Translations under genes and position numbers: made by a program
Notes under the pieces: generated by a model
Database searches by the model: none
Told to the model about the DNA's origin: nothing
The model's input: only the letters and a program-made list of their open reading frames with translations
From: Pseudomonadota bacterium
GTDB lineage: Bacteria; Bdellovibrionota; UBA1018; CAIMNF01
Reading direction: 5' to 3'
NCBI GenBank assembly: GCA_027491115.1
Contig: JAIXWV010000030.1
Coordinates: 1 to 64,000, forward strand
Length of the DNA stretch: 64,000 nt
Part shown: piece by piece, positions 49,694 through 59,075 of the stretch
Numbering within the stretch: position 1 is the first letter of the stretch
Layout of the letters: every line of letters begins with the position of its first letter

Positions 49694-51550
49694 TCAGGCG
49701 CGGGCGCCAGGAGAGGTCTGGGCGGGTCCCTCGAAGCGACTTTGCAGGGTGTGGTGGATCTCCACAAATCGCTTGGGCAAGCGATCCCTCAGGCGCTCAA
49801 TCAACTCGCTCTGAAGCCGCAGCTCCTGGGACCACTCCTCACGGTCAATCTTCGAAACCGCACGAAATCGTTCTTCGCCAAGGTTGAGCCCGGACCAATT
49901 CAAGTCACCGAATTCGGGAACCAAGCCAATTTCCGTGTCCACACCCTTGGCGGTACCATTGACTCGGCCGATGATCCACTCGAGGACTCGCATGTTCTCG
50001 CCGTAGCCGGGCCACATGAATTTCCCGTCAGCGCCCTTACGGAACCAATTGACGCCGAAAATCTTTGGCGGATGGGTCACGCCCTTGCCGATCTTGAGCC
50101 AATGATCGAAGTAATCACCCATGTGGTAACCACAAAATGGGAGCATCGCAAACGGGTCGCGCCGAACCTGCCCCACCGCGCCGACGGCGGCTGCAGTGGT
50201 CTCGGAGCCTATGGTCGCCGCCCAATAAACGCCGTGCTCCCAACCCTTTGGCTCAACCACCAAGGGAACGGTTGTTCCCCGGCGTCCGCCGAAAATGAAT
50301 GCACTGATCGGAACCCCTTCCGGATTTTCCCATTGGGCGTCCACCGATGGACACTGACTTGCCGGAGCGGTAAAGCGCGCGTTGGGATGCGCTGCCTTGC
50401 GCCCGGTGTCCTTGGCAATCGCCGGAGTCCACTCGTGTCCCTGCCAATCGATGAGGCGCTCAGGTGGAGTGTCAGAGAGCCCCTCCCACCAGACATCTCC
50501 GTCTTCGGTCAGAGCCACATTGGTGAAGATGGTATTCTTTGAAATGGTCCGAATTGCGTTCTCATTCGTACGGAGCGATGTTCCCGGTGCGACACCGAAG
50601 TATCCGGCCTCCGGATTGATAGCGTGCAACCTGCCGTCTTTTCCTGGCTTGATCCAGGCAATGTCATCACCAATTGTCGTGATCTTCCATCCATTCAGCG
50701 CCTTGGGCGGAATCAACATGGCGAAATTGGTTTTTCCACAAGCACTCGGGAAAGCTGCAGCAACGTAGGTTTTCTTTCCCTCGGGACTCTCGGCACCGAG
50801 GATCAACATGTGCTCAGCAAGCCACCCTTCTTGCTTGCCCATCCAAGAAGCAATCCGCAGCGCGAAGCACTTTTTCCCGAGCAAGGCGTTTCCGCCGTAG
50901 CCGCTGCCGTAAGAAATAATGGTTTTTTCTTCAGGAAAGTGGGTGATGTACTTGGTTTCCTTGTTGCAAGGCCAAGCCACATCCTTCTGTCCCGGCTCGA
51001 GTGGGGCACCCACGGTGTGAAGACAGCGAACGAAGTCGCGGTCACCCAAAGCATCGAGCACGCGACGACCCATGCGGGTCATGATTCGCATATTCACCAC
51101 GACGTAAGCCGAGTCTGAAATCTCTACGCCAATTTGCGAGATCGGAGATCCGATCGGCCCCATCGAGAAAGGGATCACATACATCGTGCGGCCACGCATG
51201 CACCCCTTGAGGAGAGGATTCAGGGTCTTCTTCATCTCGGCCGGATCCATCCAATTGTTGTTGGGGCCGGCGTCTCCCTTTTCGGGCGTGCAAACATACG
51301 TGCGGTCTTCAACCCGGGCCACATCGGATGCGTCCGAACGGGCAAGAAAACTTCCCGGGCGCTTCTCAGCATTCAAGCGATGCAGGGTTCCCGCTTCGAC
51401 CATCTCTTCACAAAGACGGTGGTACTCCTCCTCGGAACCATCACAAAAGTAAACGCGAGCCGGCTCGGTCAATGCGACGGTCTCTTTAACCCAACGCTTG
51501 AGCCCCTCATTTTTTACGAATTCCGGGAAGGAAATGTCGAAATTTTGCAT
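49694..51550 (-). CDS. pckG: Phosphoenolpyruvate carboxykinase (GTP)
   Basis: 618 residues, the length of GTP-dependent PEPCK. The kinase-1a loop is [14 protein letters not shown]; other blocks are [24 protein letters not shown] and [13 protein letters not shown], and [21 protein letters not shown]. It interconverts oxaloacetate and PEP at the head of gluconeogenesis. This suits growth on amino acids. It is a single gene with clear gaps on both sides. Confidence 0.96.
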   Translation of the reverse strand: MQNFDISFPEFVKNEGLKRWVKETVALTEPARVYFCDGSEEEYHRLCEEMVEAGTLHRLNAEKRPGSFLARSDASDVARVEDRTYVCTPEKGDAGPNNNWMDPAEMKKTLNPLLKGCMRGRTMYVIPFSMGPIGSPISQIGVEISDSAYVVVNMRIMTRMGRRVLDALGDRDFVRCLHTVGAPLEPGQKDVAWPCNKETKYITHFPEEKTIISYGSGYGGNALLGKKCFALRIASWMGKQEGWLAEHMLILGAESPEGKKTYVAAAFPSACGKTNFAMLIPPKALNGWKITTIGDDIAWIKPGKDGRLHAINPEAGYFGVAPGTSLRTNENAIRTISKNTIFTNVALTEDGDVWWEGLSDTPPERLIDWQGHEWTPAIAKDTGRKAAHPNARFTAPASQCPSVDAQWENPEGVPISAFIFGGRRGTTVPLVVEPKGWEHGVYWAATIGSETTAAAVGAVGQVRRDPFAMLPFCGYHMGDYFDHWLKIGKGVTHPPKIFGVNWFRKGADGKFMWPGYGENMRVLEWIIGRVNGTAKGVDTEIGLVPEFGDLNWSGLNLGEERFRAVSKIDREEWSQELRLQSELIERLRDRLPKRFVEIHHTLQSRFEGPAQTSPGARA

Positions 51551-51614
51551 AGGTAAGGGTTACAACCATTCGGCGCGAGCGTCAACCGATTGAACCCCGG
51601 GCTGAAGCCCCGCA

Positions 51615-53144
51615 TCACGGCGTGTTTTGGGCCGCAAAATTGACGACGATGCCGTCCAAGGCCGCGCGGGCAGAGGTGGAGCTCATGCTCCCCTCGGTGA
51701 AGACCACAAAGGGTTCCAGCGCGCCCCCGGGAGTGGACTCAAAGTAACCGGCGAGATTATGAATTCCTGTCAGAGTTCCGGTTTTAGCGTGGATCTTTCC
51801 GGACGTGTAAGAGGAGGCCGAAAGCACGGGCCGGGTTCTGAGAGTTCCACTCACACCCGCCACCGCCAAAGTGGCGTAAAAGTCGGCAAAATACGGCATA
51901 CCCCGCATGCCCGAAAGAAACCCGTAGAGCACGTCGGGGCGGAGACGGTTGCGTAGATCGAGGCCCGATCCGTCGGCAAACACCACCCCTTCGAGCTGGG
52001 CCGGTTCAACCAGAAGTTCACGAACCCCCTCGGTCAGGACCTCGGCCCCGGGACGTCCGGTCGCCCACTCGAGCTCATGAAACACCCGGTCCATGATGCC
52101 GTTGATGCTGCGCTGAACGGCAACTGTGAGGATGCTCAGGAGCGGTTCCGACGACAAATCCTCATTAATTTCTTCCACTTCCCCCGAGGCTTGCTGCCCA
52201 ACCGAATTGGCAACGATCGCAACCCCGCGACTCTCAAGCGCCCGGACGAACAACTCTTCGAGCCAAGCAGCCCCCGCGTGGACCGGAAGATCAAAATACA
52301 AAGTTCCACGCCCGATGAATCCCGAAATCACATAGGCTCGAATACGTCCGATCGCGTCGGTTTCCGGAGTGATCGAAACCGAATTCCTTCCACTCCGGGA
52401 TTTGTACACGCGCACCTTGAGCGGCACCCGCACTCCATGTGTGATCCAGCGGGCTTTTCCAGCAGAAACTGCCACAGTTCCGCAGTTTCCATTCGACTGG
52501 AAGGAAGTTTGCATCATGGCCATACACTCAAGCTTCCAAGAATCCCTCCACCCGGCGGGCCGAGGAATCCGATCCAACTCAGGACGAAGGGAGTCAATCC
52601 GAACCGGTCCCGACAGAGTCCGCACCCCTCGGGCCAAGAGGCCCTCAATCAGCTTTTGAAACCTGGGCTCATCCACCTGTTCCACAAACCTGGGTCGGAG
52701 GTCCCCCTCTGAAATGGTGGCAAAGGTCCCATTTGACCAGGTGGGATCACCAGACACCGAGAACCTCACCGACGAAAGGACTCCCGCCCGGGAGTCAAAC
52801 TTAGCCTGGAATCGGTTTTCAAACCTGTAGTCCGCGCCGAGATGCCGAAGGGCCAGGGCTGCGGTGATCATCTTTTCGGTGGAGGCGGGCAACATGGGGG
52901 TGGCAGCATTTTTTGCGAGCGCCTCCCGACCTTTCATCTGGATGCCAAGCTTCAAACCCTTCAGTTCCGGGTGGCGCGCAAAATACGCCTCCCATTTCAT
53001 GGGGCCGGTTACGGACTCGAACTCAACAGACTGCGTGACCGGTGACTCAGGCAGATCGAGGGTCCGGTTGGTCAGCCGGGTTTCGGCCGAAGCCCCCACC
53101 GCCCATAAAACTCCAACCCACCCTAAAATCTTGAACCACTGCAT
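51615..53144 (-). CDS. dacB: D-Ala-D-Ala carboxypeptidase/endopeptidase, PBP4 (DacB) type
   Basis: 509 residues with a signal peptide ending GASAET. The penicillin-binding motifs are complete: Ser88-Thr-Glu-Lys91 in PASTEKMI, Ser346-Ile-Asn348, and Lys454-Thr-Gly456 in AKTGTLTG. A large insert between the first two motifs is the mark of the S13 family. It trims or cuts peptide cross-links in peptidoglycan. It may help reshape the wall. Confidence 0.94.
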   Translation of the reverse strand: MQWFKILGWVGVLWAVGASAETRLTNRTLDLPESPVTQSVEFESVTGPMKWEAYFARHPELKGLKLGIQMKGREALAKNAATPMLPASTEKMITAALALRHLGADYRFENRFQAKFDSRAGVLSSVRFSVSGDPTWSNGTFATISEGDLRPRFVEQVDEPRFQKLIEGLLARGVRTLSGPVRIDSLRPELDRIPRPAGWRDSWKLECMAMMQTSFQSNGNCGTVAVSAGKARWITHGVRVPLKVRVYKSRSGRNSVSITPETDAIGRIRAYVISGFIGRGTLYFDLPVHAGAAWLEELFVRALESRGVAIVANSVGQQASGEVEEINEDLSSEPLLSILTVAVQRSINGIMDRVFHELEWATGRPGAEVLTEGVRELLVEPAQLEGVVFADGSGLDLRNRLRPDVLYGFLSGMRGMPYFADFYATLAVAGVSGTLRTRPVLSASSYTSGKIHAKTGTLTGIHNLAGYFESTPGGALEPFVVFTEGSMSSTSARAALDGIVVNFAAQNTP

Positions 53145-53259
53145 CTTGAACCCCCCGAGGAACCTAGCAAAGAGGTTCCTGGATTTCTATCGAAAATTGC
53201 CGGCCGCGTCGGACTCATTTTTTTTGTCGGACGGACCGCTTTGGGTTAATCTATGACCC

Positions 53260-53499
53260 ATGACTCCCGAAATGAAAATTCAAGTGAGAGGTTTGACCAT
53301 TGTGGGCTTGATGCTCGGTGCTGCCGCCATCATCCTCACGGTCTTCATCTACGACATGTCCGAGAACGCCCTCATGGGAGCTTCAGCCAAGTACAAGCCT
53401 GTGATTCCGGCCACTGCCCCGACAGACATCACTCGCGCACCCCAGTGCGCTCCGGGCTATGGCACCCCTTGGGTGGGCTGTCAGAACCTGGCCCGCTGA
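53260..53499 (+). CDS. Small single-helix membrane protein
   Basis: 79 residues. One hydrophobic helix (about 12-32, TIVGLMLGAAAIILTVFIYD) is followed by a Pro/Ala/Thr-rich tail that ends in two Cys residues (QCAPGYGTPWVGCQN). The start may be 53260 or 53272. No family is recognised. It is 9 bp before the AI-2E transporter gene and may be in its operon. Confidence 0.6.
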   Translation: MTPEMKIQVRGLTIVGLMLGAAAIILTVFIYDMSENALMGASAKYKPVIPATAPTDITRAPQCAPGYGTPWVGCQNLAR

Positions 53500-53508
53500 T
53501 CCGACTTC

Positions 53509-54546
53509 ATGAACCCCGGAGCCAGGAACCGCGAAACGCTTCAAGTCGTTTTTTTGCTAGGTCTGGTTTTGGGATTGGTCTCGATCTTTTTTTTCACACC
53601 CTCTCTACGCCCCGCATCCTTTTTAACTCTGATCACTGTGTTGTTCCTGGGGCCGCCGGTACGCATCCTTCAGTCTCGGGGTGTGCCCAAATGGGCCTCA
53701 ATTCTGGGCCTTTACTTGCTGGTCTCCCTCGCGTTCTTATTGGGCGTAAACCAACTCATCCAGACCTTGAAACTCCAGTGGACGAACCTGATCGATGTGC
53801 TGCCCACGCTGGGTGCAGCGGCTCTGGATCGTCTAGCGGGTCTCGAAACCCGCCTGCAAGACGCACTCAATCTGGACCTGAACTTCGGACTGAGGGGCCG
53901 GATCACCGATTCGGGTACCCGCCTCAGGGATTGGGCAATCACCCACCTTCCCAGCATGCTCGGCGACCTCGCTTCAGCGATGATGCTGGCCCCGATTTTT
54001 TCGTTCTTCATTTTGAAAGACGGAAGCGAAATGCGCCTCCAGCTTGAGAAGCTGATTCCCTCGAGTTATTCAAAGAATACCCTTGTCGTGATCGACAAGA
54101 TCTCCGCCTCAATCGGGAAATTCCTGCGCGCAAAAATGATCGAAGCGCTCCTCGTCGGAACACTGGTTTATGTCGGACTCAGGCTAATTGACGCCCCCTT
54201 TGGTGGCGTGTTTGCCGTGATCGCCGGAGTCACCAACATCATCCCTTATCTGGGGCCAATCCTCGGAGTGATTCCTCCCGCGTTAGTTCTGGGGTTCCAG
54301 GATCCACCCACCAACCTCTTTCCCATGCTCTTGGTCTTTTTGGTCGCCAACGCAATCGACATGATCCTGATTTTTCCGGTGTTTGTTGCTCGACTCGTGA
54401 ACCTGAGCCCACTCAGCCTGTTGGCCTCGGTGGCGGTGGGACAAGAGCTTTACGGCGTGATCGGAATGCTCATCGCAGTCCCCCTCGCGTCAGCCTTGAA
54501 GATCATCGTAAAAGAACTGATCGAGATCTTGTATCAGGCCCAGTGA
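53509..54546 (+). CDS. AI-2E/PerM family transporter
   Basis: 345 residues. The family layout is clear: two N-terminal helix pairs, a long soluble stretch (about 85-160), ILKDGSEMRLQLEKLIP, then the conserved GGVFAVIAGVTNIIPYLGPILGVIPPALV block and a C-terminal helix run ending AVPLASALKIIVKEL. Members export or permit passage of AI-2 or other small compounds, or ions; the substrate is unclear. Its 3' end overlaps the convergent methyltransferase-like gene by 13 bp. Confidence 0.88.
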   Translation: MNPGARNRETLQVVFLLGLVLGLVSIFFFTPSLRPASFLTLITVLFLGPPVRILQSRGVPKWASILGLYLLVSLAFLLGVNQLIQTLKLQWTNLIDVLPTLGAAALDRLAGLETRLQDALNLDLNFGLRGRITDSGTRLRDWAITHLPSMLGDLASAMMLAPIFSFFILKDGSEMRLQLEKLIPSSYSKNTLVVIDKISASIGKFLRAKMIEALLVGTLVYVGLRLIDAPFGGVFAVIAGVTNIIPYLGPILGVIPPALVLGFQDPPTNLFPMLLVFLVANAIDMILIFPVFVARLVNLSPLSLLASVAVGQELYGVIGMLIAVPLASALKIIVKELIEILYQAQ

Positions 54547-55142
54547 AAACTCTTTTTCACAAAGACCAACACGGCCATGCCCACAATGAGACCCAAAAAG
54601 GTGACATACGCTTCCATCGCGCGGTTTTCGTTGGCGAGAGGCAATGAGAATCGATAAACCTCGGGATCCGGATTCACACGCTCGAGCTCGGCTCTTGGCG
54701 CAGGAGTCAGTGCGGGAATGAACCGGGGCACGAGCTTTTTATACTCAAAATAGACGGGCCCGAAGTATTCCTCGGTTCCGAGCTTGAGCTCTTCATGTTC
54801 GATGACATAGTGATAGTTTAGGAAGAAAACGACCGACATGACCGCGGCGAGGGCCCATGCGCCCACACTCATCGTGGCTCCGAGAACCATGATGAACCTC
54901 CCCAGGTAGAGCGGATTCCTGGTAAATGAGTAAGGGCCTCCGACAGCCAGCTTCTTTTCTTTGCGAAGAAAACCGCTCGCCCAATAGCGAAGCGTCGCAC
55001 CGGCAAAACAGACCACCGTCCCGAAGACCTGAGGGTACTGGCGGGCGCTGAGGATCAACAAAAAGAAAAAAAACCAGTCGATCTGGAAACGCCTGCGGCC
55101 GGAGAAAAATCTCCGGAGTGCCGGATTCGAAAGAAGATTCAT
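54534..55142 (-). CDS. Isoprenylcysteine carboxyl methyltransferase-like membrane protein
   Basis: 202 residues from the ATG at 55142, with AGGA upstream. Several membrane helices frame the ICMT/phospholipid methyltransferase core: KLAVGGPYSFTRNPLYLGRF (SAM site) and EHEELKLGTEEYFGPVYFEYKK (the Glu-Glu block). It would methylate a lipid or lipid-like group at the membrane; the substrate is not known. The final helix is hydrophobic. Confidence 0.82.
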   Translation of the reverse strand: MNLLSNPALRRFFSGRRRFQIDWFFFFLLILSARQYPQVFGTVVCFAGATLRYWASGFLRKEKKLAVGGPYSFTRNPLYLGRFIMVLGATMSVGAWALAAVMSVVFFLNYHYVIEHEELKLGTEEYFGPVYFEYKKLVPRFIPALTPAPRAELERVNPDPEVYRFSLPLANENRAMEAYVTFLGLIVGMAVLVFVKKSFHWA

Positions 55143-55201
55143 GGGAGGGATCCTAAAAGACACCCCGCCCGCTGGCAAGTCGTTTCAGACTCAAGCTGAC
55201 C

Positions 55202-55576
55202 TTAGGCGAGCTTCTGGTCGTAACGCTTTTGCTCGCGCTCCCGGACTTCGGCACCTTCCAAACTCAGGCGGGTCCAGGGAATCGCAATCAAGCGCTTTTC
55301 TTCGATGGGCTCCTCGGTCTCTTCGCAGATTCCGTAGGTGCCGGCTTCCATACGAGCCAAAGCATCGTCAATTTCTTTGATCTTTGCGAGAAGCTTGTCA
55401 CGCTGATTCAGCGCTTGGGTCTGGCTGATGTGAGCAGAAGCCAGGTCCGCCTCGTCTCCGACCATCTCTGTGGCCAAAGAGGGATTCAGGGCTTCCAGTC
55501 CGTTCAGGGTTTCTTGTCTCGTCTTGAGAAGTTTTACCCTGCATTCTTCGTACAATTTCTGCCTTTGTTGTCCCAT
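55202..55576 (-). CDS. DksA/TraR family protein lacking a complete zinc site
   Basis: 124 residues from the ATG at 55576 (a TTG at 55585 is possible). The coiled coil (about 5-75) includes DEADLA at 41-46, an exact DxxDxA tip motif as used by DksA at the polymerase active site. In the globular part only Cys84 is left: the expected positions 87, 105 and 108 are Thr, Ser and Gly (CEETEEPIEEKRL and WTRLSLEG). This resembles zinc-independent DksA variants. The promoter candidates upstream are good. Confidence 0.85.
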   Translation of the reverse strand: MGQQRQKLYEECRVKLLKTRQETLNGLEALNPSLATEMVGDEADLASAHISQTQALNQRDKLLAKIKEIDDALARMEAGTYGICEETEEPIEEKRLIAIPWTRLSLEGAEVREREQKRYDQKLA

Positions 55577-55599
55577 ACCACCCAATCCTCCCGCCCCCC

Positions 55600-55633
55600 A
55601 TCATAGTGGGCGATTCAAGCTTTTACAATTCTA
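55600..55633 (-). promoter_or_regulatory. Sigma-70 promoter candidates for the zinc-less DksA-family gene
   Basis: P1 has TTGTAA (55628-55623) and TATGAT (55605-55600) with a 17-base gap on the minus strand. P2, overlapping it, has CTGACA (55657-55652) and TAGAAT (55633-55628) with 18 bases. Either would give a short leader to the ATG at 55576. Confidence 0.5.
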
Positions 55634-55682
55634 CACAAGGGGATTTTAAAATGTCAGGAGTGTTTTTTTTGACACGTGGGCT

Positions 55683-56918
55683 TCAATTTAATCGAGAAAC
55701 GAGGCCCCGAACGTCAAATTTTTGATTCAGACGACCCAGTTCAAGAAGGTCTTTGATGAGAGATAAAAGATCGTCTTCTGTGACCGAGCATACCAAAGCG
55801 TATCCGGAGTCGCCCCGCAGCACCTTGCCGCTCGAAACCAGAAACTCAAGGATCGTCTCGAGATATGGAGAGGAAATCGCCAACTCGACTGACAACTCTT
55901 CCAGAGAAGCCGGGGCGCGCCCCTCTTCGAATCGAATGCGCATAGACCGCACCAGACGCTCGAGAACCAACGCCTTCGAAAGCGACGCTTCGGGAAGCAT
56001 ACCCGCCCATGCGCGACTTCCCCTTTCCACCAACAATGAAACCTCTACAGACAGAATGAAAACGACCCAAGAGACATAGATGAAGAATGCAAAGAGAGGA
56101 AGCACCGCAGCCTTACCGTAGGCCGTCTCAGTTCCCATCCTGAAATACACACTGAGGACCACTTGGGCCAAAGTGAAACCCGCCGTGCCGACCAAGGCGC
56201 CCGCTCCCGCCCCCCGCCACGAGACCCGAGTGTTCGGAAAGGACTTCAGCACGATCGCAAACGAGGTCAAAACGACCAGCTCGAGGAACGCTTGCTCGAG
56301 CAAGGCGTTCACTTTTCCCGGCTGGATCCATTCGATGATCCTTGGGATGGAAAGCGTGGCGGCATAAACGATAGGCAACAGCACCATGCAGAAGAAGAAG
56401 TTCCGGACGCGATCCCACCAGGCGCGCTCCTCGCGCACCTCCCAAATCCGGTTCATCAATGACTCAATGTTAAAGAACACGCGGGCCCCGATCCAGAGCA
56501 GGATCCCGACCGCGAAGATTCCGATAGACCCGCTTTTGCGACTCAGGTTGGCGAGATACTGGTCCTTGAACTGGAGGATGAACTGCAGCAGGGTCTTGCG
56601 CTGGTCTTCGGGGATCGCACCCAAGGCGCGCCCGAGAAGACCTTCGAACTCTTGCTGGACCGGGCCCCACTGGGAGAAGAACCCGAGCAGGAGGAACACA
56701 CCGGCCATGAGGGGCATGAATGAGAATAGCGTATAATAGGAGAGCGACTCGGCCCGGATGGCCACGTCGTTCTTGAGCCACTCGAACTGCAGCATCGCCA
56801 TCCAAGTCCTCAAGCGGTGCGCATAGCGAACCCACCGCGAGCCCGATTCTAGTGACAAGCGGTGATGCCGGAGCAGGGCGGCTTGGACGAGGGCCAGGCG
56901 CTGTTCTTTAATTGACAT
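55683..56918 (-). CDS. YihY/virulence factor BrkB family membrane protein
   Basis: 411 residues from the ATG at 56918, which follows GGAGAGATC. Six membrane helices are seen, with family blocks AIRAESLSYYTLFSFMPLMAG, IGIFAVGILLWIGARVFFNIE and LPLFAFFIYVSWVVFILSVEVSLL. The C-terminal region (about 300-411) is soluble, winged-helix-like. The family was once called RNase BN; its true role is not settled. It is divergent from the IPNS-like gene. Confidence 0.87.
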   Translation of the reverse strand: MSIKEQRLALVQAALLRHHRLSLESGSRWVRYAHRLRTWMAMLQFEWLKNDVAIRAESLSYYTLFSFMPLMAGVFLLLGFFSQWGPVQQEFEGLLGRALGAIPEDQRKTLLQFILQFKDQYLANLSRKSGSIGIFAVGILLWIGARVFFNIESLMNRIWEVREERAWWDRVRNFFFCMVLLPIVYAATLSIPRIIEWIQPGKVNALLEQAFLELVVLTSFAIVLKSFPNTRVSWRGAGAGALVGTAGFTLAQVVLSVYFRMGTETAYGKAAVLPLFAFFIYVSWVVFILSVEVSLLVERGSRAWAGMLPEASLSKALVLERLVRSMRIRFEEGRAPASLEELSVELAISSPYLETILEFLVSSGKVLRGDSGYALVCSVTEDDLLSLIKDLLELGRLNQKFDVRGLVSRLN

Positions 56919-57005
56919 GATCTCTCCAATATTCCGCCATTTCGCGTGAGATTGCGAGGGCCTTTTCGTTTGCATTTGACTCGGCGCAATGTTAGGACGG
57001 ACCGC

Positions 57006-57851
57006 ATGGAAGTCTTAAAGGTTAATTATGGCACTCCGGATGCGGCCCAACGCTTTTGCGAATCCCTGACCAAGACCGGATTTGCGGTCGTTACCGACCA
57101 CCCCCTCTCTTTCGATCTTGTTCATCGCGTCTACGACCAGTGGGCTCGCTTTTTCAGCTCCCAAGAGAAGCATGAGTACACCTTCAAGCCCGAGCAGCAA
57201 TCTGGCTACTTTCCCTTCCGGTCGGAGAATGCCAAAGACAGCCCAATCAAAGACCTGAAGGAGTTCTTTCACGTCTATCCCCGCTCCCGCCTGCCTGAAT
57301 ACCTGATGGCCGACACCTGGAAGCTTTACAATGAGCTGTGCAAACTGGGCGAAGAGATGCTGAATTGGGTCCAAGTGGCATCGCCCGAGTCCGTCCGGAG
57401 CAAATTCTCGATGCCGCTTTCTGAAATGATCCAGGAGTCCGAGGAAAACCTCCTCCGCGTGATCCACTACCCTCCCCTCCAAGGTACCGAAGAACAGGGG
57501 GCGATCCGGGCCGCCGCCCATGAAGACATCAACTTGATCACCCTGCTTTGTTCGGCCACGGCCGCCGGACTCGAGGTCCAGGATACTGCGGGCAAATGGC
57601 ATGCGGTTCCGTGTGACCCTGGCTCGATCGCCATCAATGCGGGCGACATGCTCCAGCTCGCTTCGGGCGGATATTACAAGTCGACCACGCACAGAGTGGT
57701 GAACCCCATGGGACCCGCCGCCAAGCTTCCGCGCTATTCGATGCCGCTGTTTCTGCACCCGAGATCCGATGTGTTGCTCGGCGAGAACATGACCGCAGGC
57801 CAGTACCTGAAACAGCGCCTGCTCGAAATCGGCCTCCTCAAGAAGGCCTGA
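57006..57851 (+). CDS. Isopenicillin N synthase-like 2OG-Fe(II) oxygenase
   Basis: 281 residues from the ATG at 57006. The Fe(II) ligands are His172 and Asp174 in AAHEDINLITLL and His229 in STTHRVVNP. The 2-oxoglutarate anchor Arg243-x-Ser245 is in PRYSMPLF. The N-terminal part has a DIOX_N-like region (about 1-120). Substrates in this family range widely. It overlaps the convergent yggS gene by 14 bp. Confidence 0.86.
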   Translation: MEVLKVNYGTPDAAQRFCESLTKTGFAVVTDHPLSFDLVHRVYDQWARFFSSQEKHEYTFKPEQQSGYFPFRSENAKDSPIKDLKEFFHVYPRSRLPEYLMADTWKLYNELCKLGEEMLNWVQVASPESVRSKFSMPLSEMIQESEENLLRVIHYPPLQGTEEQGAIRAAAHEDINLITLLCSATAAGLEVQDTAGKWHAVPCDPGSIAINAGDMLQLASGGYYKSTTHRVVNPMGPAAKLPRYSMPLFLHPRSDVLLGENMTAGQYLKQRLLEIGLLKKA

Positions 57852-58488
57852 ACCGTTCCCCGAACAATAAACTTCCGACCCGGACCACGGTCGCTCCCTC
57901 GCGAATTGCTGTATCGAAGTCGCCGGACATCCCCATGGACAGACCCATGCCCAGAGTGGTGCCATGTTCGCGCGAAAGCTTTACCATGCGCCTGAAGGCG
58001 GAGACAGGATCGCGCTCGGGATCAGGAATGCACATCAACCCGAGCCCCCGGACAGATGGGCAGGCACGCAGAACCTCGTGCAATTCCCCCAGCCCTCCGG
58101 GTGAGAACCCTCCCTTGCTCTGCTCTTCATCGATATTCACCTGGAAATAGACCCCGATGACTTTTCCGGCCTCCATGGCCCTTCGATCGATCTCCCGGAG
58201 AAGTCGCACCGAATCGACCGAGTGGATCACGGCTACAGCCGGAATCAATGCCTTCACTTTGTTGGTCTGCAAGCGACCGATGAAATGGAACTCGATTCCG
58301 GGCAGTCGCTCGTGCAACGCTTGCCACTTGCCCAGGAGTTCCTGGACATAGTTCTCTCCGAAGATCCGTTGGCCCTCACGATAGAGCGCTTCGATCTTTT
58401 CGGCACTCTGCTGCTTGCTGACCGCGACGAGCGTCACCCCGGGGCCGATCCGCTGCAACAGTGCCTCGAGTCCGATCACCCCCGCCAC
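57838..58488 (-). CDS. yggS: Pyridoxal phosphate homeostasis protein YggS/PLPBP
   Basis: 216 residues. Lys25 in LVAVSKQQSAEKI is the PLP Schiff-base lysine. Further family blocks are FGENYVQEL, FHFIGRLQTNKVK and GLGMSLGMSGD (here GLSMGMSGDFDTAI). It buffers free PLP. It overlaps the Maf gene by 13 bp. Confidence 0.94.
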   Translation of the reverse strand: MAGVIGLEALLQRIGPGVTLVAVSKQQSAEKIEALYREGQRIFGENYVQELLGKWQALHERLPGIEFHFIGRLQTNKVKALIPAVAVIHSVDSVRLLREIDRRAMEAGKVIGVYFQVNIDEEQSKGGFSPGGLGELHEVLRACPSVRGLGLMCIPDPERDPVSAFRRMVKLSREHGTTLGMGLSMGMSGDFDTAIREGATVVRVGSLLFGERFRPS

Positions 58489-59075
58489 CCGAAAAGCCTC
58501 AAGTCACGCGTCACTTCGGTGATCGGAAGCCCCACCACGTTGGTGTAGCTTCCACTAATCTGCTCGATGAGGGCCATTCCGAAACCTTGGGCTGCATAAG
58601 CCCCAGCTTTGTCGAGACTCTCGCCCCGGCCGACATAATCGCGGATTTCCCGTGCTGTCATTTCGCGGATTCGCACCCGAGTCCTCACCCTTCTGGAAAG
58701 AATTCGCTGTACGACTCCTTTGCGCATTTCGACAAGGGAGTATCCCGTAAAGACAAAGTGATCCTTCCCAGCCAGAGCGGTGACCATCTTCCGGGCCTCG
58801 GCCACATTTCGTGGCTTACCGAGATTCCGTCCCGACGGATCCACAACCGTGGTGTCGGCAGAAAGGATGATGGAGGAGACGGTGTCGCCGGACAATCCCC
58901 GGGCGGCGGCCAATGCCTTCATGAGCGCCAGGCGCTTCACCATGCTCTGTGGAGTCTCGCGAGGGAGAGGCGTTTCGTCCACTTCTGGAATCAGGATATC
59001 GAACGGAATTCCTGCCATTTCGAGAAGTTCTTTACGCCTGGGTGAGCCCGATGCGAGCACGATCTTTTTATTCAT
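58476..59075 (-). CDS. maf: Maf-family nucleoside triphosphate pyrophosphatase
   Basis: 199 residues. The opening LASGSPRRKELLEMAGIPF is the family hallmark, followed by ILSADTTVVDPSGRNLGKP (the Asp-Thr catalytic site), and KAGAYAAQGFGMALIEQI. It hydrolyses dTTP/UTP or modified nucleotides. The start overlaps the REC-like/HATPase gene by 8 bp, so the genes are coupled. Confidence 0.94.
   Translation of the reverse strand: MNKKIVLASGSPRRKELLEMAGIPFDILIPEVDETPLPRETPQSMVKRLALMKALAAARGLSGDTVSSIILSADTTVVDPSGRNLGKPRNVAEARKMVTALAGKDHFVFTGYSLVEMRKGVVQRILSRRVRTRVRIREMTAREIRDYVGRGESLDKAGAYAAQGFGMALIEQISGSYTNVVGLPITEVTRDLRLFGWRG

Noticed and set aside
53712-54011. A minus-strand frame inside the AI-2E transporter gene
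   Set aside because: The transporter frame has membrane helices and family motifs; the antisense frame has none.
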